From: Gemmatimonadaceae bacterium
Lineage (GTDB): Bacteria; Gemmatimonadota; Gemmatimonadetes; Gemmatimonadales; Gemmatimonadaceae
Assembly (NCBI GenBank): GCA_013361745.1
Contig: JABFXM010000610.1
Span: 1 to 6,441 of the forward strand
Reading direction: 5' to 3'
DNA: 6,441 nucleotides
Position numbers and translations under genes: made by a program. Under the pieces are notes generated by a model. That model was given only the letters and a program-made list of their open reading frames with translations, did no database searches and had not been told where the DNA came from. The number at the start of each line of letters is the position of its first letter. Within the stretch, counting starts at the first letter, position 1. Shown here piece after piece: positions 1 to 5,463 of the stretch.

Positions 1-158
1 GCCACGCGGCGATCGCGCGCGCCCTAGAGGTCGCCGGCGCCGACGACGTGATCGTCCTCGCCGGCAAGGGACACGAGACCTACCAGATACGGGGAACCGT
101 GAAGCACCATTTCGACGAGAAGGAGATCGTGCGCGAGCTGACGGCGGGGAAGCGGTGA
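1..158 (+). CDS. murE: MurE, UDP-MurNAc-tripeptide synthetase, C-terminal end (partial)
   Basis: Only the last 51 codons are present; the first whole codon is at 3 and the stop is TGA at 156-158. MurE is the cytoplasmic ATP-dependent Mur ligase that adds the third residue (meso-diaminopimelate or L-lysine) to UDP-MurNAc-L-Ala-D-Glu. The identification rests on the C-terminal signature GKGHETYQ (63-86); in E. coli MurE the Gly and Glu of the matching GKGHE segment contact diaminopimelate. It is followed by a HFDEKE stretch matching the usual F(S/D)D(R/K)E ending. The DNPR-type motif that best separates DAP from Lys enzymes lies upstream, outside the window, so substrate choice cannot be read here. 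The position directly before murF is the normal dcw order. The stop overlaps the murF start by 4 bases (GTGA), so the two are probably translationally coupled. Confidence 0.93.
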   Translation, partial: HAAIARALEVAGADDVIVLAGKGHETYQIRGTVKHHFDEKEIVRELTAGKR

Positions 159-1570
159 GCGCGACCTTCTGGACGATGGCTCGCGTCGCCGAGGCGCTGC
201 GCGACCAGCTCGCGGCGCCGGCGCCCGCTGGAGCCGCGACCTTCGGCTCGGTGAGCACCGACACGCGGACCATCGCGCCCGGCTCGCTCTTCGTCGCCCT
301 GCGCGGGGAGAATCACGACGCGCACGACCACCTCGCGGACGCGGTCGCGAAGGGGGCGACCGGATTGGTCGTCTCCGACGCGGGCCGCGTCGCGTCGCCC
401 GGCGTCCCGGTCTACGTCGTGCGCGACACGCTTCACGCGTTAGGCGCGCTCGGCGCGTATCGCCGGCGCGCGTGGGGACGGCGCGTCGTCGGCGTCACGG
501 GGAGCAACGGGAAGACGAGCACGAAGGAGCTCCTCCGCGCCGCGCTCGGCGCGCGCTTCCGCGTGCACGCCACGCAGGGAAACCTCAACAACCAGATCGG
601 CGTCCCGCTCACGCTGCTCGCCCTTCCCGACGACGCGGAGATCGCCGTCGTCGAGATGGGGACGAGCCTTCCGGGGGAGATCGCGATCCTCCGCGCGATC
701 GCGGCGCCCGACATCTCCGTGGTGACCTCGATCGCCGAGGCGCACCTCGAGCTCCTGAAGTCGCTCGACGGCGTGCGCCGCGAGAAGTCGTCGATCTTCG
801 ACGGCGTGCCGGTTGCCGTCGTCCCGGCGACGGAGCCGGAGCTGCTCCCGCTCGCGCGCGCGAAGGCGAAGCGCGTCGTCGTCGCGGGGCTTGGTGAAGG
901 CGATGTGCGGGCGACACGTTGGGGGCGCAACGACACTCCCGGCGCCGACCGCGGCGGGGGATGGATCGAGGTCGAGGAAACGCGCATCGAGGTACCGCTG
1001 CGCGGAGAGCACAACCTGCGCAACGCGATGCTCGCCGTCGCAGTGGCGCGCGAGTGCGGGATCCCGATCGCCGACATCGCGCGCGGGATCGCGGCGATGG
1101 AGCAGCCGAAGATGCGCCTCGCGGCCGAGCCGCTGGGGAAGGCGACGCTGATCAACGACGCCTACAACGCGAACCCCGGCTCGACGCGCGCGGCGATCGA
1201 CCTGCTCGACGCGTCGGCGAACGGCCGGCAGCGGGTGCTCGTGCTCGGCACCATGCGCGAGCTCGGAGCGGGCGCGGCCGCGCTCCACGCCGAGATTGCG
1301 AAGCGGGCGGTGGAATCGTCAATCGACGTGGTGGCGGGGATCGGAGACTTCGCGACCGCGCTCGACACGCTGCGTAGCGCGCGGGTCGTTACCGCACCAA
1401 GCGCGTCCCTGGACGCGCGGGTCGTTACCGCAACGGACGTCGACGATCTCTGGCCGAAGCTTCGCGCGAAGCTCGCGCCCGACGCGGTGATCCTGCTCAA
1501 GGCGTCGCGCGGGGTGAAGCTCGAGCGGCTCGTGCCACATCTCACGGCGTGGGCGGCGGAAACACGTTAG
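155..1570 (+). CDS. murF: MurF, UDP-MurNAc-tripeptide:D-Ala-D-Ala ligase
   Basis: 471 codons, GTG start, TAG stop. It catalyses the last cytoplasmic step of UDP-MurNAc-pentapeptide synthesis, ATP-dependent addition of D-Ala-D-Ala. The N-terminal UDP-binding domain (about 1-105) carries [14 protein letters not shown]. The central ATPase domain has the P-loop [11 protein letters not shown] (113-123, Lys120), NLNNQIGVP (143-151), the acidic EMGTS (Glu167) and the His-containing EAHLE (His197), with Lys211 a plausible carbamylated lysine. HNLRNAM is at 286-292. The C-terminal domain has NDAYNANP (334-341) and LKASRG (Lys449). Length is slightly above the 452 aa of E. coli MurF, partly through a 12-residue internal duplication (ARVVTA twice, see 1378-1432). 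The GTG at 155 is preferred because it gives the GTGA overlap with murE and a weak GGGGA lies just upstream; ATG at 176 (codon 8) is the alternative. Ser192 and Lys202 replace the usual Asn and Gly of the N-x-G-x-AHL-x-x-FGS loop. Confidence 0.97.
   Translation: MSATFWTMARVAEALRDQLAAPAPAGAATFGSVSTDTRTIAPGSLFVALRGENHDAHDHLADAVAKGATGLVVSDAGRVASPGVPVYVVRDTLHALGALGAYRRRAWGRRVVGVTGSNGKTSTKELLRAALGARFRVHATQGNLNNQIGVPLTLLALPDDAEIAVVEMGTSLPGEIAILRAIAAPDISVVTSIAEAHLELLKSLDGVRREKSSIFDGVPVAVVPATEPELLPLARAKAKRVVVAGLGEGDVRATRWGRNDTPGADRGGGWIEVEETRIEVPLRGEHNLRNAMLAVAVARECGIPIADIARGIAAMEQPKMRLAAEPLGKATLINDAYNANPGSTRAAIDLLDASANGRQRVLVLGTMRELGAGAAALHAEIAKRAVESSIDVVAGIGDFATALDTLRSARVVTAPSASLDARVVTATDVDDLWPKLRAKLAPDAVILLKASRGVKLERLVPHLTAWAAETR
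438..445 (+). repeat. CGTTAGGC octamer, copy 1 (in murF)
   Basis: The octamer contains codon 96 of murF (TTA, Leu) followed by GGC (Gly). It is one of three identical copies in the window, all in the same orientation and codon phase. Function unknown. Confidence 0.4.
1378..1432 (+). repeat. In-frame 19-bp direct repeat, period 36 bp, in murF
   Basis: The identical 19-mer CGCGCGGGTCGTTACCGCA occurs at 1378-1396 and 1414-1432, offset by exactly 36 bases (12 codons), so ARVVTA is encoded twice. The spacer contains a perfect inverted repeat, GCGCGTCC (1401-1408) and GGACGCGC (1411-1418). The reading frame stays open and the conserved LKASRG motif follows, so this looks like a tolerated small duplication in a variable part of the C-terminal domain. 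An assembly artefact is possible but less likely, because the second halves of the two units differ. Confidence 0.75.
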
Positions 1571-1580
1571 AGTGCATCAT

Positions 1581-1603
1581 CGGCGGACGCGTCGCGTCTG
1601 CCG
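1581..1603 (+). promoter_or_regulatory. GC-rich hairpin in the murF-mraY gap (possible attenuator, terminator or stability element)
   Basis: The arms CGGCGGACGC (1581-1590) and GCGTCTGCCG (1594-1603) pair over 10 bp with a single G-U wobble (1585-1599) and a 3-base GTC loop. The hairpin begins 11 bases after the murF stop and is followed by TCATTCATTT, a broken T-rich run unusual for this DNA. That resembles a weak intrinsic terminator or attenuator in the 5' leader of mraY; a 3'-end mRNA stabiliser or processing site is equally possible. I see no convincing -35/-10 pair in the 64-base gap. TTTACA at 1611-1616 resembles a -35 box but has no partner at proper spacing. Confidence 0.55.
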
Positions 1604-1634
1604 TCATTCATTTACATCCGAACGATCGCTCGTC

Positions 1635-2777
1635 GTGCTCTACCATCTGCTGGTCCCGCTCACGAAGTACGTCAAGCTGTTCAACGTCTTCAACTACATC
1701 TCCTTTCGCGCGGCGGGCGCGGCGGTCACGGCGCTGCTGATGGCCTTTCTCGTCGGACCGGCGATCCTCCGGCGGCTGCAGGCCGCCGCGGTGCATCAGG
1801 TGGTCCGCGAGGGGACGCCGGAGAGCCACGCCGGCAAGGGGACGACGCCGACGATGGGCGGGCTGATCATCCTCGCCTCGTCGATCGTGCCGACGCTCCT
1901 CTGGGCGCGGCTGAACAACCGCTACGTCCTGCTCGCGCTGCTCGTCACGGCGTGGATGGGCGTCATCGGCTTTCTCGACGACTTCCTGAAGCTCAAGCAG
2001 AAGCGCGAGGGCCGGAAGAACGAGGGACTCGTCGAGCGCTACAAGCTCGCGGGGCAGATCACCATCGGCGTGCTCCTCGGCTTCTACGTCTGGCAGCATC
2101 CGCTGTCGACGCTCCCCGGCGCGAGCACGACGCTCCCTTTCTACAAGTACGTGCTCATCGTCCCGGCGACGGGGCTGCTCGCCTGGCTGTACGTGCTCTT
2201 CACGACCTTCGTCCTCGCCGGCACGAGCAACGCCGTGAACCTGACGGACGGCCTCGACGGGCTCGCCGCCGGGCTGACGGCGATCGCGGCGACGACCTTC
2301 GCGATCTTCGCGTACGTCATCGGCAACTTCAGGGCGGCGGACTATCTCCAGCTCTTCTACATGCGCGGGGCCGGTGAGCTCACCGTCTTCTGCGTCGCGC
2401 TCGCCGGCGCCTGCATCGGCTTCCTCTGGTACAACACGTATCCGGCGCAGGTCTTCATGGGCGACACGGGCTCGCTCGCGCTGGGGGGCGCGCTCGGCGC
2501 GATCGCGATCCTGCTCAAGAGCGAGTTCCTCCTCCTCTTTGTCGGGGCGGTGTTCCTGACGGAGACGGTGTCGGTGATCCTGCAGCGCACCGTCTTCAAG
2601 TACCGCCGCAAGCGCCACGGCCTCGACTACGCGAAGGCGAACCGAGTCTTCCTGCGAGCTCCATTGCATCACCACTTCGAGATGAAGGGGTGGCGCGAGA
2701 CGCAGGTGGTCGTGCGCTTCTGGATCATGGGGATCCTCTCCGCCTTCGTCGCCCTGAGCACGCTGAAGATTCGATGA
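1635..2777 (+). CDS. mraY: MraY, phospho-MurNAc-pentapeptide translocase
   Basis: 380 codons, GTG start. This integral membrane enzyme transfers phospho-MurNAc-pentapeptide from the UDP nucleotide to undecaprenyl phosphate, making lipid I on the inner face of the membrane. The GTG at 1635 is chosen because the resulting N-terminus (LYHLLVPLTKYVKLFNVFNY) aligns without a gap to E. coli MraY, with FNVF at residues 16-19 in both. A frame opening at GTG 1572 would add 21 basic residues encoded across a strong hairpin and is unlikely. Family marks: GKGTTPTMGG in the first cytoplasmic loop, the Asp pair D115/D116 in GFLDDFLK, NLTDGLDG (202-209), PAQVFMGDTGSL with the third catalytic Asp at D277, and the HHH loop at 345-347. 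About ten hydrophobic helices are expected and the hydrophobic pattern fits. Length is close to E. coli (360 aa). No Shine-Dalgarno sequence is visible. It is the only gene here not overlapping its upstream neighbour; its TGA overlaps the murD ATG. Confidence 0.96.
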   Translation: MLYHLLVPLTKYVKLFNVFNYISFRAAGAAVTALLMAFLVGPAILRRLQAAAVHQVVREGTPESHAGKGTTPTMGGLIILASSIVPTLLWARLNNRYVLLALLVTAWMGVIGFLDDFLKLKQKREGRKNEGLVERYKLAGQITIGVLLGFYVWQHPLSTLPGASTTLPFYKYVLIVPATGLLAWLYVLFTTFVLAGTSNAVNLTDGLDGLAAGLTAIAATTFAIFAYVIGNFRAADYLQLFYMRGAGELTVFCVALAGACIGFLWYNTYPAQVFMGDTGSLALGGALGAIAILLKSEFLLLFVGAVFLTETVSVILQRTVFKYRRKRHGLDYAKANRVFLRAPLHHHFEMKGWRETQVVVRFWIMGILSAFVALSTLKIR

Positions 2778-4231
2778 AGCAGCTCGCGAAGCTGACATTC
2801 GCTCCCGACGCGTCGCGCGAGATCGGCGTCGTCGGTCTCGGCAAGAGCGGGCGGGCCGCCGCCGAGGCGCTGACGCTCGCCGGCTACAAGGTCTATGCGT
2901 CGGACGCTGCCGCGAACCCCGCGACGGAGAAGGCTGCGGCCGAGCTGCGCGCGATGGGCGTCGCGGTGGACGTCGGCTCGCACGACCTCGATCGGATCGC
3001 TCGCAGCGCGCTGCTCATCGTTAGCCCGGGCGTCCCCCCGACTGCGCCGCCGCTCGTGCGCGCGCGGGAGGCGGGAGTCCGCCAGATGAGCGAGATCACT
3101 CTCGGGCGCGGCTTCCTCCGCGCGACGAAGGTCATCGCGATCACCGGCACCAACGGGAAGACGACGACGACCGCGCTCGTCGGCCATCTGCTCCGTGCGA
3201 TGGGCGTCGACGCGGTGGATGCGGGAAATATCGGCACCCCGCTCAGCGCCGTCGCGCTGCGCGAGCCGCAGCCGTCCTGGCTCGCGCTGGAGCTCTCGTC
3301 GTTCCAGCTTCACGACACCGAGATGCTCTCTCCCGCGGTCGGCGTCGTCACGAACCTCAGCCCCGACCACCTCGATCGCTACGCGAAGGTCGAGGACTAC
3401 TACTACGACAAGGCGCTGATCTTCCGCGACCAGACGCGTGAGTCGCGCTGGGTGCTGAACGGCGATCAGCGCGAGGTGCTGGAGCTGGCGCGGATGCTTC
3501 CCGAGCCGGTGGTGAGGGCGGGGAAGCAGGTGCCGGATCCGTACCCGCCGAAATCCGAGTGGCCGTTAGGCGACGTGCGCCGCTTCTCCCTCGCCCATCG
3601 CGACGACGCCTGGTACGATCGCGACGCGGGGCAGCTTGTCGTCCTCGGCGAGGCGCTGATCCGCCGCGACGAGCTGAGTCTCTTCGGCGACCACAACGTC
3701 GCCAATGCCCTCGCCGCCTCGCTCGCGGTGATGATCGCCGACCCGGCGCATCGCACTCCGGAGGCGCGGAAGAAGCTCGCGGATGGCCTGCGCAGCTTCC
3801 ACGCGCTCAAGCACCGCCTCGAGGTCGCCGGCGAATACGGTGGCGTGCTCTGGCTCAACGACTCGAAGGCGACGAACGTGAGCAGCACCCTCGTCGCGGT
3901 CGAGGGGATGACGCGGCCGACCATCCTCCTTCTTGGCGGGCGTCACAAGGGAGAGCCCTACACCTCGCTCGCGCCGGCGATCCGCCGAAACTGCCGCATG
4001 GTGCTCGCCTACGGCGAGTCGGCGCCGATCGTCGAGCAGGACCTCAAGCAGCTCGTTCCGCTCGAGCGGTTGGGCAGCGACTTCGGCGAGGTCATCGCCC
4101 GGGCGCGCGAACTCGCGCAACCGGGCGACGCGGTGCTCCTCTCGCCCGCATGCTCGAGCTACGACATGTTCAACAACTACGAGGAGCGCGGCGCGGAGTT
4201 CAAGCGGCTCGCCGCCGCCGGCGCGCGGTGA
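2774..4231 (+). CDS. murD: MurD, UDP-MurNAc-L-alanine:D-glutamate ligase
   Basis: 485 codons, ATG start, TGA stop. This cytoplasmic Mur ligase adds D-glutamate to UDP-MurNAc-L-Ala. The N-terminal Rossmann-like domain carries IGVVGLGKSGRAAAEAL. The central ATPase domain has the P-loop TGTNGKTTT (Lys129), then ELSSFQL (Glu173), NLSPDHLDR (194-202, His199) and Lys213, placed where E. coli MurD has its carbamylated Lys198. The C-terminal domain has LNDSKATN (Lys365), LLLGGRHKG and LSPACSSYDMFNNYEERG, diagnostic of MurD. At 485 aa it is somewhat longer than E. coli MurD (438). The ATG at 2774 is chosen because it makes an ATGA overlap with mraY and puts the nucleotide-binding motif at the normal distance from the N-terminus; an in-frame ATG at 2690 would add 28 residues read through the mraY 3' end and has no family support. 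It contains a rare TTA codon (265) in a CGTTAGGC context. Confidence 0.97.
   Translation: MKQLAKLTFAPDASREIGVVGLGKSGRAAAEALTLAGYKVYASDAAANPATEKAAAELRAMGVAVDVGSHDLDRIARSALLIVSPGVPPTAPPLVRAREAGVRQMSEITLGRGFLRATKVIAITGTNGKTTTTALVGHLLRAMGVDAVDAGNIGTPLSAVALREPQPSWLALELSSFQLHDTEMLSPAVGVVTNLSPDHLDRYAKVEDYYYDKALIFRDQTRESRWVLNGDQREVLELARMLPEPVVRAGKQVPDPYPPKSEWPLGDVRRFSLAHRDDAWYDRDAGQLVVLGEALIRRDELSLFGDHNVANALAASLAVMIADPAHRTPEARKKLADGLRSFHALKHRLEVAGEYGGVLWLNDSKATNVSSTLVAVEGMTRPTILLLGGRHKGEPYTSLAPAIRRNCRMVLAYGESAPIVEQDLKQLVPLERLGSDFGEVIARARELAQPGDAVLLSPACSSYDMFNNYEERGAEFKRLAAAGAR
3564..3571 (+). repeat. CGTTAGGC octamer, copy 2 (in murD)
   Basis: The octamer contains murD codon 265 (TTA, Leu) followed by GGC, the only TTA codon in the gene. 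Orientation and phase match the copies in murF and ftsW. Function unknown. Confidence 0.4.
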
Positions 4232-5463
4232 GCAGCGTGGCGACGCGTCCCTCGACGCCTCGCACCCAGTCCGCGTCGAAACGGACGCTGACGCGTCCGC
4301 CCGCGCACCGCGACCGCGTCCGCTGGCGGATGAGCGGCGAAGCGCGGTGGCTCGTCGCGGTGACCGCGATCCTCCTCGTCTTCGGGCTCGCGGCGCTCTA
4401 CAGCGCGAGCGCGATCGTCGCGATGCAGGAGGGGCGCGACAGCTCGTACTACCTCGTCCGGCAGGCGCTCGGCGCGCTCGCGGGCATCGTCGTCTTCGCG
4501 ATCGCCGCGAAGCTCGACGCCGAGACGTGGCGCGACTGGGCCTGGCCGCTGATGGGGATCGCGCTCGCGCTCATGCTCGTGACGGTGCTCCCGTTCACCG
4601 AGAGCCTCGCGCCGCGCATCCACGGCTCGCGACGCTTCCTCCGCGGGAGCTCGCTGCAGCCGTCGGAGCTGGCGAAGCTCGCCGTCGTCGTCTGGACGGC
4701 GATGCTGGTGATCCGGAAGGGCGACGCGATGCGTCGTCTCACGAAAGGTGTCCTTCCCGCGCTCACCGTCGTCGGTTCGGTCGCCGTTCTCGCCGCGCTT
4801 GAGCCCGACCTCTCGGCCGCGGTCTATTTCCTCCTGCTGATGGGTGTGGTGATGTTCGCGGGCGGCGCGCGCATCGGGCACTTCGTCGCCCTCGGCATCA
4901 TCGGCACGCCGCTGCTCTGGCGCGAGATGGAGCGGCTGCAGTACGTGCTGCTCCGCATGGTCTCATTCCTCGATCCGGGAAAGGGAAACGCGGAAGTGAG
5001 CTACCAGCTCCAACAGTCGCTCATCGCCGTGGGGTCGGGACGACTGCTTGGCCGCGGCTTTGGGCAGGGGCACCAGCAGTACGGATTTCTGCCGTTTCCC
5101 TTCAGCGACTTCATCGGCAGCAACATCGGCGAGGAGTGGGGGTTCGCGGGGATCGCGGCGCTGGTGATCGCCTTCGCGATCTGGGGCGCGTTAGGCATGC
5201 GCATCGCCCGGCGTGCACGGACACCTTTCCTCCGTCTCGTCGCGGTCGGGCTGACATTTACGGTCGTCTCGACGGCGTTCATTCACATCGGCGTCGTCAT
5301 CGGCCTGCTGCCGACGACCGGGCTGACGCTGCCCTTCGTCTCCTACGGCCGCTCGAACCTCCTGCTCTCGATGCTCAGCACCGGAATCCTCGTCAACATC
5401 GGCAGCGAGCGTGAGCGCCTCGCTCCGCACGCGGCAACCGATCCGCTCGGCGCGATCGCGTGA
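4228..5463 (+). CDS. ftsW: FtsW, septal SEDS peptidoglycan glycosyltransferase
   Basis: 411 codons, GTG start, TGA stop. FtsW polymerises lipid II at the division septum with a class B PBP (FtsI). A hydrophilic tail rich in Arg, Ser, Thr and Pro (1 to about 38) precedes the first membrane helix (about 39-60); about nine to ten helices are visible. SEDS marks: SLQPSELAKL, LEPDLS (191-196), the large extracellular loop with QSLIAVGSGRLLGRGFGQG, and FSDFIGSNIGEEWGF, whose Asp294 matches the essential Asp297 of E. coli FtsW. Then come IGVVIGLLPTTGLTLPFVSYG and SNL. Arg375 stands where most FtsW and RodA have a second Gly (SYGGS). I call it FtsW rather than RodA from its place between murD and murG. 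The GTG at 4228 gives a GTGA overlap with murD; GTG 4237 and ATG 4330 (codon 35) are later options, and ATG 4330 would remove nearly all of the tail. There is no clear ribosome binding site. The frame stays open upstream inside murD but has no homology there. Confidence 0.95.
   Translation: MSSVATRPSTPRTQSASKRTLTRPPAHRDRVRWRMSGEARWLVAVTAILLVFGLAALYSASAIVAMQEGRDSSYYLVRQALGALAGIVVFAIAAKLDAETWRDWAWPLMGIALALMLVTVLPFTESLAPRIHGSRRFLRGSSLQPSELAKLAVVVWTAMLVIRKGDAMRRLTKGVLPALTVVGSVAVLAALEPDLSAAVYFLLLMGVVMFAGGARIGHFVALGIIGTPLLWREMERLQYVLLRMVSFLDPGKGNAEVSYQLQQSLIAVGSGRLLGRGFGQGHQQYGFLPFPFSDFIGSNIGEEWGFAGIAALVIAFAIWGALGMRIARRARTPFLRLVAVGLTFTVVSTAFIHIGVVIGLLPTTGLTLPFVSYGRSNLLLSMLSTGILVNIGSERERLAPHAATDPLGAIA
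4282..4299 (+). other. Small hairpin near the ftsW start
   Basis: CGGACGC (4282-4288) and GCGTCCG (4293-4299) pair over 7 bp with a 4-base TGAC loop, 54 bases into ftsW and 31 bases before the alternative ATG at 4330. In such GC-rich DNA a 7-bp stem can easily arise by chance, so any role in choosing between ftsW starts is speculative. Confidence 0.3.
5189..5196 (+). repeat. CGTTAGGC octamer, copy 3 (in ftsW)
   Basis: The octamer contains ftsW codon 322 (TTA, Leu) followed by GGC, again the only TTA codon in its gene and in the same phase as the copies in murF and murD. Function unknown. Confidence 0.4.

Noticed and set aside
1572..1634. GTG 1572 as the mraY start, adding 21 residues
   Set aside because: The extra residues are basic and unlike MraY, and they would be encoded across the hairpin. 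The start at 1635 aligns residue for residue with E. coli MraY.
1571..1634. A promoter for mraY in the gap (TTTACA at 1611-1616 as a -35 box)
   Set aside because: No -10-like element lies at 16-18 bases from it, and 17 bases downstream falls inside the mraY start region.
2690..2773. Upstream ATG extending murD by 28 residues into mraY
   Set aside because: The extra residues show no family similarity and read through the conserved MraY C-terminus; ATG 2774 gives the standard overlap and N-terminus.
1608..2798. Long open frame on the minus strand across mraY (396 codons), and others antisense to murF, murD and ftsW
   Set aside because: Each lies opposite a well-supported gene, has a low-complexity Arg/Ala/Glu/Asp-rich translation with no recognisable family, and is expected because stops are rare in GC-rich antisense frames.
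3559..4227. The ftsW frame stays open for 223 codons upstream inside murD, suggesting a fused or much longer FtsW
   Set aside because: The upstream translation is Arg-rich with no motif and is a shadow of murD. FtsW homology begins at the first helix, and GTG 4228 gives the normal coupled start.
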